NCBI GenBank assembly: GCA_035325905.1
Contig: DAOKYY010000001.1
Span: 1 to 64,000 of the forward strand
Length of the DNA stretch: 64,000 bases
Direction: 5' to 3'
Source of the DNA: DYGX01 sp035325905
GTDB lineage: Bacteria; Chloroflexota; Anaerolineae; Aggregatilineales; Aggregatilineaceae
Below are positions 53,129 through 61,968 of the stretch, one piece after another. The notes beneath the pieces were generated by a model. The model was given only the letters and a program-made list of their open reading frames with translations, made no database searches and was not told the DNA's origin. Every line of letters starts with the position of its first letter. Position 1 is the stretch's first letter. The position numbers and the translations under genes were made by a program.

Positions 53129-53754
53129 TGTCCGATCCGCTTGCACAACCCGCGCCCCTAGACGCGCCCAGCACGCCGCCCGACGATGGGCAGCTAGACG
53201 ATCTGCTGCAACGCTCACGGCGGCTGGACTGGCGTTTTCTGTTACCCGACCCGGAATTGGGGCGTGTCGTCTATTATGGCCCGGCGGATGACCCGTTGCG
53301 CGTGGCTCTGGCCGATTTCGCCGAATCGGTCACGAACGGCGAGAGCGTCGCGCCGGGCGCGGCGGACCGCTTTGACGTGGCGGTGTTGCGCCATCAGCCC
53401 GTCGAGGCGCTGGCGCGCGCGCGGTCGCTGCTCAGGCCGGGCGGCACGCTCTACGTCGAGGTCCAGCGCCGTGCCGGGCGTGATTTGCCCTGGCAGGCAC
53501 GCCGCTACGTCGCCACGATTGAGCGCAGCGGGTTCCGCCACGTCGAAGCGTTCTGGAACTGGCCGGACTTCACGCGCTGCACCAAGATCATGCCGCTGCA
53601 CGACGCGACTGCGCTGGCCTACGTCATTGTCAACAACCGGCGGGGGATCGCCGCCTGGCTGACGCACAGCGCCGTGCGGGTCGTATTCCGGCTCGGTATG
53701 GCCGGCTGGTTCGTTCCATCGCTGAGCCTGATCGGGCGGCGGGAGCAACCGTGA
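53125..53754 (+). CDS. Methyltransferase-like protein (split counterpart of the fusion at 36968)
   Basis: The 209-residue protein resembles a class I methyltransferase in its C-terminal half (VAVLRHQPVEALARARSLLRPGGTLYVEV near residue 88), but the SAM glycine loop is weak. MPLHDATALAYVIVNNRRG (near 155) corresponds to VVPLSHTVALRYFLDRG in the fusion protein at 36968, and both precede an APH-like domain. A methyl acceptor cannot be named. ATG overlaps the HPr-kinase-like stop; the stop overlaps the APH-like gene (GTGA). Confidence 0.65.
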   Translation: MMSDPLAQPAPLDAPSTPPDDGQLDDLLQRSRRLDWRFLLPDPELGRVVYYGPADDPLRVALADFAESVTNGESVAPGAADRFDVAVLRHQPVEALARARSLLRPGGTLYVEVQRRAGRDLPWQARRYVATIERSGFRHVEAFWNWPDFTRCTKIMPLHDATALAYVIVNNRRGIAAWLTHSAVRVVFRLGMAGWFVPSLSLIGRREQP

Positions 53755-54785
53755 ACCTGGTCCTGGACTTTCTGGAAAGCAACCGTGCCCGGCTCAAGCT
53801 AGACCGCGCGCGCGTGCCGGAGCGGCTGACGAGCGTGATGCTGACGCCGCGCTTCCGCGCCTCGCGGCATGTGGTCTTCCTGGTGCTGCCGGTCGGCAAG
53901 CCTTACCCGGTCCTGGTCGCCAAAGTGCCTCGCCTGGGCGAGCGCAGCCCCAGCCTGACGCGCGAAGCTGCCGCGATTTCGGCGGTTCAGGCGATGCGCC
54001 CTGGAGGGTTCGACTCGATCCCGCGACTGGTCGCGTTCGAGGAGCACCGGGGCTACCCAATCCTGGTCGAGACGGCGCTGAACGGCCAGCTCCTCGATCC
54101 GCCGCGCGTCCGGCGCGATCTCGACGGCGCGTGCGAGCTGGCGCTCGAATGGCTGACCGACCTGCCGTCCACGCCCGCCGCGTCCGCCGAGCCGGGGTGG
54201 TTCGACCGGCAAGCCAGCCAGCCGCTGCGCACGTTTGCCCAGGCGTTTCCGCTCAACGTCCCGGAAGAGCGAATGCTGATTCGGACGCAGGAGCTGGTCG
54301 CGCCGCTGCAACACGCCGGGCTGCCGCGCGTGGTCGAGCATGGCGATGTCAGCCACCCGAACCTGATCGCGCTGCACGCCCAAAACCTGGGCGTGGTCGA
54401 TTGGGAGCTGGCGGAGATGCAAGGCGTGCCCGCCTGCGATATGTTCTTCTTCTTGACCTATGCGGCCTTCGCCCAGGACGACGCGCGCACGCGGCGCGAC
54501 TTCCTGACGCCGTTCACCGAAGCGTTTTTTGGCCCCAACGCCTGGGCAGTGCCCTACGTCGAACAGTACGCGCGGCGGCTGCAGATCGGGCTGGAGCACC
54601 TGACGCCGCTGTTCGTCCTGTGCTGGGCGCGCTATATGAGCCGCCTGCTGCTGCGGCTGTACAACGACCGCCCCACTCCCGGCGGCGTCGAGCCGGAGAC
54701 CGCCGCCTGGCTGCGCGACAATCGCTATTACGCGCTCTGGCGGCACACGCTGGACCATCTGGACGAGCTGGGCTGGGCCTTGTAG
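53751..54785 (+). CDS. APH/choline-kinase-like phosphotransferase
   Basis: The 344-residue protein has the eukaryote-like kinase fold of aminoglycoside/choline kinases. HGDVSHPNL (H197, catalytic loop) and VVDWELAEM (metal-binding Asp) are intact; N-lobe Lys is probably in VLVAKVPRLG (near 63). It probably phosphorylates a small molecule or sugar. It is the separate version of the kinase half of the protein at 36968. A 25-bp gap leads to the glycosyltransferase. Confidence 0.8.
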   Translation: MNLVLDFLESNRARLKLDRARVPERLTSVMLTPRFRASRHVVFLVLPVGKPYPVLVAKVPRLGERSPSLTREAAAISAVQAMRPGGFDSIPRLVAFEEHRGYPILVETALNGQLLDPPRVRRDLDGACELALEWLTDLPSTPAASAEPGWFDRQASQPLRTFAQAFPLNVPEERMLIRTQELVAPLQHAGLPRVVEHGDVSHPNLIALHAQNLGVVDWELAEMQGVPACDMFFFLTYAAFAQDDARTRRDFLTPFTEAFFGPNAWAVPYVEQYARRLQIGLEHLTPLFVLCWARYMSRLLLRLYNDRPTPGGVEPETAAWLRDNRYYALWRHTLDHLDELGWAL

Positions 54786-54809
54786 CCCGCCCCACGACGC
54801 GAGGACCTG

Positions 54810-55994
54810 ATGCGCGTTCTCTACCTGACCAACGGCTTTCCATTTCCGCTGACCAGCGGGTACCTGCGCCACTACCATTTCATCCGCGAACTGGCGGACG
54901 AGCACGAGATCACGCTGCTGTCGATCGCGCGGCCGAGTTTTCGCGAGGAACACCGCGCCGCGCTGGCGCCCTTCACGCGGCATATCGAGGTATTTGTCGC
55001 AGGCGGGCGGGGGCAGCCCCCGGTCAGAAAGGCGTTGTACGCGGTCCGCACCATTGGGCGCGCGGACGGCTCCATCGGCGCGATGCGCGCCGCGATCAAG
55101 CGCCTGCACGCGGCGCAGCCCTTCGACGTGGCGCTGTTCAGCGGCAAGCCGACCTACGCGGCCATCGAAGGGCTGGCGCTGCCGCCGATTGTCGCGGACT
55201 TCACCGACGCGGCGTCGATGCGGATACGCGGCCAGATGGAGCACGCCAGCCCGCTCAAGCTGCCCGGCCTGTGGGTGAAGGCCCGGCAGATGCGGCGGCT
55301 GGAACAGCAGATCGTCGCGCGGGCCGATCACCTGATCTTCGCCTCGGCGCGCGATCGCGAGGCTGTTATGAGCGCCTCAGACAAGCCTTCATCGGTCATG
55401 CCGAACGGCGTGGACATCGACTTCTGGCAGCGCACCACCCGCGCGCTGGGGCGCAACGCGATTGTGTTCACGGGCGCGATGAACTACCAGCCCAACATCG
55501 ACGCGGCGCTGTTCTTGATTGACGATATTTTCCCCCGCGTCAGAAACGCGCACCCGGACGCCGAGCTGTTGATCGTCGGGCACAGCCCGACCCCGGCGCT
55601 GGTCACGGCGGGACGGCGGCCCGGCGTGACCGTCACCGGCTTTGTGGACGACGTGCGCCCTTACCTGGAGCGCGCGGCCGTCTTCGCCGCGCCGCTGCGC
55701 TTCGGGGCGGGGATTCAGAACAAAGTGCTGGAAGCGATGGCAATGGAAGTTCCGGTGGTCGCGACCCCGCTCGCCGCCGATGGCCTCAACACCGAAGATG
55801 GCGATCGTCCGCCGCTGAAATTGGCGCACACGGCGGACGAATTTGCGCGCCTCATCGGCGCCGAGATCCAGGCGCGCGCGCAGGACCTCACGCCGGACAC
55901 TGCCGCGCGCGACTACATCGCGACTCATTTTGTGTGGCCGGCGATTGGAGAGAAGCTCCACGCGATGCTCTGCGCCACGGCCAGGGGGAACTGA
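54810..55994 (+). CDS. Glycosyltransferase family 4 (PEP-CTERM/EpsH-associated type)
   Basis: A 394-residue GT-B protein. MRVLYLTNGFPFPLTSGYL at the N-terminus, MPNGVDIDFW near residue 195, FTGAMNYQPNIDAALFL near 215 and APLRFGAGIQNKVLEAMAMEVPVVATPLAADGL near 292 match the sugar transferase group often found with EpsH/exosortase systems. No exosortase gene is in the window. Part of a tight plus-strand operon; the following gene starts 4 bp later. Confidence 0.9.
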   Translation: MRVLYLTNGFPFPLTSGYLRHYHFIRELADEHEITLLSIARPSFREEHRAALAPFTRHIEVFVAGGRGQPPVRKALYAVRTIGRADGSIGAMRAAIKRLHAAQPFDVALFSGKPTYAAIEGLALPPIVADFTDAASMRIRGQMEHASPLKLPGLWVKARQMRRLEQQIVARADHLIFASARDREAVMSASDKPSSVMPNGVDIDFWQRTTRALGRNAIVFTGAMNYQPNIDAALFLIDDIFPRVRNAHPDAELLIVGHSPTPALVTAGRRPGVTVTGFVDDVRPYLERAAVFAAPLRFGAGIQNKVLEAMAMEVPVVATPLAADGLNTEDGDRPPLKLAHTADEFARLIGAEIQARAQDLTPDTAARDYIATHFVWPAIGEKLHAMLCATARGN

Positions 55995-55997
55995 ACC

Positions 55998-56732
55998 ATG
56001 TCCAAGCTCTTTTCTGTGGCGCTGGTCGGGCCGGATGGCTCCGGCAAGACCACGATCAGCCGCCGGCTGCGCGAGACTCTGCCGCTGCCGATCAAATACG
56101 TCTACATGGGCGTCAACCCGGACTCCAGCAACCTGATGCTGCCGACGACCTGGCTGCTGAACAAAACGAAGCGCGGCCTGGGCGCCGAGCCGGACACGCG
56201 CGGCCCGCGCGCCATCGAGGATGCAGTCAAGCCCCGGCCCCGGCACCCCATCAAGCGGGCGCTGGTCGAGGTGAAATCCGGGCTGTTGCTGGCGAACCGG
56301 ATCGCCGAGGAGTGGTTCCGCCAGGCGCTGACCTGGCTCTACACCCGGCGCGGCTACGTCGTGCTGTTCGACCGGCACTTCTTCTCGGACTATTACGCCT
56401 ACGACATCGCGCCGACGCCTTACCGCAAGCCGTGGACGCGCCGGGTGCACGGCTGGATGCTGAAGAATGTCTATCCCAAGCCCGATCTGATGATCTACCT
56501 CGACGCGCCCGCCGAAGTTCTGCTGGCGCGCAAGGGCGAAGGGACCGCCGACGTGCTCGAAGATCGCCGCCGCGCCTACCTGGAGATGCGCGCGCACGTC
56601 CCGCATTTCGCGCTGGTAGACGCCACCCAGCCGGAAGACGCGGTGCTGCGGCAAGTGACCGATCTGATTCTCGCCTTCAAGCGCGATCGCCGCGTGCCTG
56701 ACGCCTCACCGGAGCGGGAACCACATGGCTGA
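55998..56732 (+). CDS. Thymidylate-kinase-like P-loop kinase
   Basis: A 244-residue kinase with Walker A GPDGSGKTT (residues 10-18), the FDRHFFSDYYAYD motif (near 126) and a lid LLARKGEGTADVLEDRR (near 175). It is a paralogue of the C-terminal half of the protein at 46735 (shared GPDG-GK, DR-x-AYD and LDAPAEVL-ARKGE segments). dTMP is unlikely to be the only substrate given the locus. Overlaps the ATP-grasp gene by 8 bp. Confidence 0.8.
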   Translation: MSKLFSVALVGPDGSGKTTISRRLRETLPLPIKYVYMGVNPDSSNLMLPTTWLLNKTKRGLGAEPDTRGPRAIEDAVKPRPRHPIKRALVEVKSGLLLANRIAEEWFRQALTWLYTRRGYVVLFDRHFFSDYYAYDIAPTPYRKPWTRRVHGWMLKNVYPKPDLMIYLDAPAEVLLARKGEGTADVLEDRRRAYLEMRAHVPHFALVDATQPEDAVLRQVTDLILAFKRDRRVPDASPEREPHG

Positions 56733-57945
56733 GCGGCGCTCGACCGTATTGGTGACTGACGCGGGGCGCGGCAGCGCGATCGCGATTATCCGGTCGCTGG
56801 GGCGGCGTGGCTGGCGCGTGATCGCCGCCGACAGCAGCCCGCGCAGCCTCGGCTTCCGCTCGCGCTATACCGCCGGGCGGCTGGTCTATCCCGCGCCGGA
56901 AGATGCGCCGCGCGAGACGATTGGCGCAATCAAACAGGCGGTGGAGCGAGAAGGCGTCGATCTGATCATCCCGGTGACGGATGCGATCCTGTTGCCGCTG
57001 TCGGACGCGCGCGCCGAATTCGACGGCCTGTGCGACATCGCCATGCCGACGCCGGAGCAGCTCGCGATTGTCACCAACAAGCTCAAGACGATCGAGCTGG
57101 CGCAGGAGCTGGGCGTGCCCGTGCCGCTGACGCGCGTCGTCGCGACGGCGGACGAGGCGCTAGCCCTGCCGATCACCGATTGGCCGGTGGTGCTCAAGCC
57201 GCAGGCGTCGCGCCTGTACCGCGACCAGGCGTCCGTCGAGCATTTCGAGGTCTGCTACGCGCACACCCGCGACGAGTTGGCGCGGCAGATGGCGCGCTTC
57301 GAGGGACGCTGCCCGGTTCTGCTGCAAAGCTACTATCCGGGCGAGGGGCACGGGGTCGAGCTGCTGCTGCACGAAGGCCGCCCGCTGGCCGCCTTCCAGC
57401 ACAAGCGGCTGCACGAGGTTCCGATCACCGGCGGGGCCAGCTCGTTCCGCCAGAGCGTCGCGCTCGATCCGGCGCTGTACGAGCACTCGGCGCGGCTGAT
57501 GGGCGCGCTGAACTGGACCGGGTTGGTAATGGTCGAGTTCAAGGTCGGGGCCGAGGGCGGCAAGCTGATGGAGATCAACGGGCGCATCTGGGGGTCGCTG
57601 CCGCTAGCCGTGTTCAGCGGGATGGACTTCCCCGCGCGGCTGGCCTCGCTCTACCGTGACGGGCCGCCCCAGGCTCTGAATGGGCCGGATATGCGCTACC
57701 GGGTCGGCGTCAAAGCGCGTAACGTCGAGCGTGACCTGGTCTGGGTCGCGTCCGTTTTACTCGGCCGCAAGCGCAGCGGATCACTGCCGGTGCCGCCGCG
57801 CCGAGCCGCGCTGATCGGCCTGGCCGGAATGCTCAATCCGTTCACACGGTCGGACCTGCTGGCGCGCGATGACCCGCTGCCGGGGCTGGCGGAACTCCCC
57901 GCCATTGTCGCCAAGCAGATCGGCAAAGCCGTCCACCGAGGCTAG
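56725..57945 (+). CDS. ATP-grasp protein (carbamoyl-phosphate-synthase-like)
   Basis: The 406-residue protein has a Rossmann-like pre-ATP-grasp domain (VLVTDAGRGSAIAIIRSLGRRGW), the hinge NKLKTIELAQELGVPVP (near residue 114), WPVVLKPQASR and the metal/nucleotide end VMVEFKVG...LMEINGRIWGSLPLA (near 278). Such enzymes form amide or ester bonds with an acyl-phosphate intermediate. Within the locus it may add an amino acid or other acid to a sugar; this is inference. Confidence 0.85.
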   Translation: MAERRSTVLVTDAGRGSAIAIIRSLGRRGWRVIAADSSPRSLGFRSRYTAGRLVYPAPEDAPRETIGAIKQAVEREGVDLIIPVTDAILLPLSDARAEFDGLCDIAMPTPEQLAIVTNKLKTIELAQELGVPVPLTRVVATADEALALPITDWPVVLKPQASRLYRDQASVEHFEVCYAHTRDELARQMARFEGRCPVLLQSYYPGEGHGVELLLHEGRPLAAFQHKRLHEVPITGGASSFRQSVALDPALYEHSARLMGALNWTGLVMVEFKVGAEGGKLMEINGRIWGSLPLAVFSGMDFPARLASLYRDGPPQALNGPDMRYRVGVKARNVERDLVWVASVLLGRKRSGSLPVPPRRAALIGLAGMLNPFTRSDLLARDDPLPGLAELPAIVAKQIGKAVHRG

Positions 57946-57957
57946 GAGGAGCAGGGG

Positions 57958-58983
57958 GTGAAGCGACTTTTCCACACCGCTCAGAACAGCGCCGCTTTCG
58001 CCGCGCTCGTCGCGCTGATCGAGCGGATCGATCCGGCCCGACCGGATCAGCTCGCCGTGCTGACCTATCACCGGGTCGATTGGCCCGACGCCCGGCCCAC
58101 TCTCAGCCCGGCGCAGCTGAGCGCGACTCCAGCTGCATTCGAGCAGCAGATGGCGCACCTGGCGCAACGCTGCCACGTCGTGAGCATCGACGACGTGCTC
58201 GCCAACGCCCGCGACGGACGCCCGCTGCCGCCACGCGCAGTGCTTGTGACGTTTGACGACGGGTATCTGGACTTCGCCGAGCACGCCTGGCCGGTCCTGC
58301 GGGAGCTTGGCCTTCCGGTGACGCTGTTCGTCCCGACCGCGTATCCCGATCACCCGGAGCGCGGATTCTGGTGGGACCGGCTGTATAATGCGCTACGCAG
58401 CAGCACAGCGTCGCACGAGATCGCGACGCCGATCGGGCCGCTGCCGGCCGGGGAGGGTTCGGTGCATCGCGGGACATTCAAGCAGCTTCGGAACTATGTG
58501 AAATCGCTGCCACACGACGAAGCGATAGCCTGGGTCGACCAGTTTTGCGCGGCGCTCGGCGTCGAGCCGGCGCCCAACCCGGTGCTCGGCTGGGACGCGC
58601 TGCGCCAGCTGGCCGGGGAGGGTGTGACGCTGGGCGCTCACACCCGCACGCACCCGCTCGTCAACCGCGTCACTGTGGATCAGGCGCGTTTCGAAGCCAC
58701 CGCGTCGCGCGATGACCTGGCGCAGGCAATCGGGAGCGCGCCGCCGATCTTCGCCTATCCCAGCGGCGGCTTTGATCAGGCGGTCGTGGATGGCCTGGCT
58801 CAGGATGGCTTCGAGCTGGCCTTTACCACCGTGCGCGGGCTGAACGATCTGCGCCGCGCCGACCCGCTTCGTCTCAGGCGGATTAACGTCGCGCAGCACG
58901 CCTCGCTGGCGTTGTTGCGCGGCCAGCTTCTCCCGTCGGCGGTCTGGTTAAACCGCTGGCAGCCACTCGCCAGCGCCAATTGA
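57958..58983 (+). CDS. Polysaccharide deacetylase (NodB domain)
   Basis: A 341-residue CE4-family protein with a GTG start after AGGAGG. LTYHRVDWPD near residue 38, VTFDDGYLDFAEHAWPVL near 97 (catalytic Asp and first metal Asp), TLGAHTRTHPLVN near 224 (metal His pair) and IFAYPSGGFDQ near 263 are present. No signal peptide is visible, so it may act on the cytoplasmic, lipid-linked intermediate, or be exported with the complex. Last of the tightly spaced plus-strand polysaccharide genes. Confidence 0.9.
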   Translation: MKRLFHTAQNSAAFAALVALIERIDPARPDQLAVLTYHRVDWPDARPTLSPAQLSATPAAFEQQMAHLAQRCHVVSIDDVLANARDGRPLPPRAVLVTFDDGYLDFAEHAWPVLRELGLPVTLFVPTAYPDHPERGFWWDRLYNALRSSTASHEIATPIGPLPAGEGSVHRGTFKQLRNYVKSLPHDEAIAWVDQFCAALGVEPAPNPVLGWDALRQLAGEGVTLGAHTRTHPLVNRVTVDQARFEATASRDDLAQAIGSAPPIFAYPSGGFDQAVVDGLAQDGFELAFTTVRGLNDLRRADPLRLRRINVAQHASLALLRGQLLPSAVWLNRWQPLASAN

Positions 58984-59040
58984 CAGGGCGATCCTGCGCC
59001 CGCTGTGCCGGACAGGATCAGAGCAGTAAGGAAGACAGTC

Positions 59041-60129
59041 ATGCGCCGTACAGTTGTGCTTCTGACCGTTCAGGTTGCCGTGATTGTGACGGCGATCGCG
59101 CTGAGCATCCCTGCAAGCAGCCCCACGCTTGCGCAAAATAGCGGCAACATGTTCACGCGGCTCGACGGAGCCAACATCTACTTTTCGGAAGCCAGCCGCG
59201 AAGCCACACCCTACGATCGCTCCGGCTGGGGGCTATCCCGCTTCGCCGGTCTGCTGAGCGCCCTGGGCGCCAACATCCACGTGCTTGACTGGCGCGCGGA
59301 CGTGCCCGCCAACGCCGACCTGGTCGTGATCGCGTCGCCGACCCGCGATATAGAAGACTATATGAGCGCCCGGCTGTGGGCGTATTTGAAGAACGGCGGC
59401 GCCCTGTTGATTATGGCCGATCCGCTGATCGTGCGTGAGGATGGCGGGGTTCTGATCACGGAGATGAATAGCCGCGCGCTGAAAAGCAGCAGCGGCCTGT
59501 TCCTGCTAACCTGGCCGGACTTCGGCATCCGCGCCCTAGACGACGTCGTCGTCACCGAAAACGCCGCTGGCGGGCTGGATCGCGACCTAATGACCAGCGA
59601 AATCAACGCGAATCACCCGATTCTGCAAAACGTCACGGGGCCGCTGGCCTTCTTCGGCGCGCGCTCGATCGAGATCGACTCCTCGATTCAGCCGTATGAA
59701 GCCCAGGGATTGGTCTTCACTGCGCCGGATTATTACGGTGAGACGGTCTATGTGGACTATCTGCAACTGAACACCGAGGCGTACAACCCCGGCACCGACA
59801 CGGCGCGCGGGCGCCTGCCGCTGATCGCCGCCTCGGAAAACCGCGAGACCGGCGCGCGCATCGTGCTGATCGGCGATGGCGGTTTCGCGGCCAACGGAGA
59901 GGGGTTTGTATCCGCCCCAAGCAACAGCGCCGGGTTCGTCTTCCCGGCGAACGTGCAGTTGATGATGAATACGGTCGCCTGGCTGGTCAGAGCCGACCCC
60001 GCGCAAACCGAAACGTTTGAGTTCCCGACACCGGGCGCAACCGCGACCCCGACGCCCGTGATCGTATTGACGCCAACCCCCACCCCTGCGGTTACGGAAG
60101 AGGCCAACGCCGATGAAGCGAGCGGATAG
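59041..60129 (+). CDS. Secreted DUF4350-like protein with Thr/Pro-rich tail
   Basis: The 362-residue protein has a signal peptide (about residues 1-31) and a Rossmann-like domain: ANIHVLDWRADVPANADLVVIASP (near 80) and LWAYLKNGGALLIMADPL (near 111), typical of DUF4350/GldG-type domains. The end is a TPTP-rich tail (about 330-355). AAGGAAG precedes the ATG at 59041. It overlaps the next gene by 17 bp, which has the same domain. Role unknown. Confidence 0.7.
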   Translation: MRRTVVLLTVQVAVIVTAIALSIPASSPTLAQNSGNMFTRLDGANIYFSEASREATPYDRSGWGLSRFAGLLSALGANIHVLDWRADVPANADLVVIASPTRDIEDYMSARLWAYLKNGGALLIMADPLIVREDGGVLITEMNSRALKSSSGLFLLTWPDFGIRALDDVVVTENAAGGLDRDLMTSEINANHPILQNVTGPLAFFGARSIEIDSSIQPYEAQGLVFTAPDYYGETVYVDYLQLNTEAYNPGTDTARGRLPLIAASENRETGARIVLIGDGGFAANGEGFVSAPSNSAGFVFPANVQLMMNTVAWLVRADPAQTETFEFPTPGATATPTPVIVLTPTPTPAVTEEANADEASG

Positions 60130-61873
60130 CGGGCGCGCTGCGCCCCATACCCTCCGGTATATCCGGCGACGATTCGCCTGGGTGGGCCTAGTCCTGCTGC
60201 TGGCGATCGGCCCTTTGGCGGCTCTGCCGCAGATCGGCCGCGCGCAGGAGGGCGGCGCGCCGCTGGTTGTCTTCATCCAGGGAAGGCGCCCCCTGAACAC
60301 CACCGGCATCTCGAACATCGGGCCGGAGGGGTTGAGCAAGCTGGCCGACATCTTCCGGGACCTGGGCGCGGACGTGGTGTATCGCAACATCACCGAGCCG
60401 CTGCCGGAGAACGCGACCGCCGTCGTCCTGGCGCGGCCCATGCGCGCCATCGGCACCGTCGAGGCGGTCCACCTGTGGATGTACCTGGAAGCGGGCGGGA
60501 ATCTGCTGATCGCGCTTGATCCAGAAAACACTTTCCTGTCAAGCCCCTCCGTCCGCGCCGCCAACATCCGCTCGCGAATCGGGCGGGGCGCGCTCCCGGA
60601 GCTGTTCGACGCCGACTATGGCATCCGGCCCTATGACACGCTGGCGGCGGAGCCAGGCTTCAGCGCGAGCACCGTCCGCACAATCCAGACGATGTTCTCG
60701 GTCGCCTGGGCGGACGCATCGCCCAATCCCCTGACCGCGCCGCTCCAGCACTACAATGTCCCGATCTGGGTCTGGGGAGCGCGGCATGTGCGCGTCGAGC
60801 CGTTTGTCATCGGCGGGCAGGCGCTGCCACTGGTCTACACGGACACGGCTTTTGGCGAGACAAACCAGGGCATTTTCCCCACAGGCACGACGGCCCTTGA
60901 TGCTGCTACGGCCGAGGTCGAGTTAAATCTGGACCAGGATTACACCGGGCGGCTGAACCTCGGCGCGGTCGGGACCGATCCGCGCACCGGCGCGCGCCTG
61001 GCCGTGCTCGGAGACTCGGAGATGATTCAAAACGGCTTCGGGCTGGTGTCATCCGGCCCGACGCCGCGTTATCCGGGCAACCGTATTCTGGCCGAGCGGC
61101 TGGCGGCCTGGCTGCTGGAACTGCCGGTCGATGCGTGGCCGGGGCTGCCCGAGGGCTTTAGCTGGATTACCCTTGACGGCGACGGGGGAGACTGGCCGGC
61201 GCGCGGCCCGCTTTCCGCAAGCGACCCGGCAGGCGATATGCCTCAGCCCGCGCTGGATTTGCAGCGGGTGAGCGGTTATGCAGATAATCGGTACGTCTAC
61301 CTGCTGCTGGAGACGGCAGCCGCCCCTGACGCCGATACGCGGGTGACGATTCCACTGGCCTCAGGCGACGGCGCGACGCGGCACGTAGCCGCGTCGGCCA
61401 GCGGGATTGTGGTGGAGCAAGCGGGCAGCGCGTCGTTGCCGGTGACGGATGCCGCCATAGGGATTAACGCGGGCGTCGAGCTACGACTGCCGCTGCGGTT
61501 GTTCGACGAGGTGCTGCGCATCACCGTCTGCACGGAGAGCGCCGCCGATCGCGCCGCGCGCGATTGCCTGGATCAGCCGTTTACGGTGCCGTACACGCCT
61601 CTCCTCGCGCCGTTTGACTGGGCGCTGACCAACCAGCGTCTGGCGACGGTCTACACCAACGGCGGGGTGTTCATCCGCACTGGCCCCGGCACAAACGAGA
61701 GCATCGCCGGGACCGTGTATAACGGCACGACCTTCGCCGTGCTGGGCCGAAACGCCGACGCAAGCTGGATTCAGGTTCAGAATGGAAACTACTCAGGATG
61801 GATGGCGGCGTTCTTGCTGACCTCCAACAATGACCTGATGCTGCTGCCCGAAGTCGCCGCGCCGGTGAACTGA
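60113..61873 (+). CDS. Secreted DUF4350-like protein with SH3b domain
   Basis: The 586-residue protein has a signal peptide or anchor (about residues 20-42), a DUF4350-like domain (near 50-150: LADIFRDLGADVVYRNITEPLPENATAVVLARP, LWMYLEAGGNLLIALDP), a beta-rich middle like DOMON/CBM9-type modules (about 355-500) and a C-terminal bacterial SH3 domain (about 515-580: VYTNGGVFIRTGPGTNESIAG...WIQVQNGNYSGWM). SH3b domains bind cell-wall or surface polymers. Paralogous in its first domain to the gene upstream. Confidence 0.72.
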   Translation: MKRADSGRAAPHTLRYIRRRFAWVGLVLLLAIGPLAALPQIGRAQEGGAPLVVFIQGRRPLNTTGISNIGPEGLSKLADIFRDLGADVVYRNITEPLPENATAVVLARPMRAIGTVEAVHLWMYLEAGGNLLIALDPENTFLSSPSVRAANIRSRIGRGALPELFDADYGIRPYDTLAAEPGFSASTVRTIQTMFSVAWADASPNPLTAPLQHYNVPIWVWGARHVRVEPFVIGGQALPLVYTDTAFGETNQGIFPTGTTALDAATAEVELNLDQDYTGRLNLGAVGTDPRTGARLAVLGDSEMIQNGFGLVSSGPTPRYPGNRILAERLAAWLLELPVDAWPGLPEGFSWITLDGDGGDWPARGPLSASDPAGDMPQPALDLQRVSGYADNRYVYLLLETAAAPDADTRVTIPLASGDGATRHVAASASGIVVEQAGSASLPVTDAAIGINAGVELRLPLRLFDEVLRITVCTESAADRAARDCLDQPFTVPYTPLLAPFDWALTNQRLATVYTNGGVFIRTGPGTNESIAGTVYNGTTFAVLGRNADASWIQVQNGNYSGWMAAFLLTSNNDLMLLPEVAAPVN

Positions 61874-61968
61874 ACGCGCCTGGACCGGCCCACTTTCGGT
61901 CTCAGCGTAACGCCCGATCTGTCGGAAGCTGGCCGCTTGCGGCCAGTGCAGGACCAAGGAGCAGAAGG

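Noticed and set aside
53799..55331. 510-codon open frame on the minus strand
   Set aside because: Antisense to the APH-like and GT4 genes; no recognisable domain.
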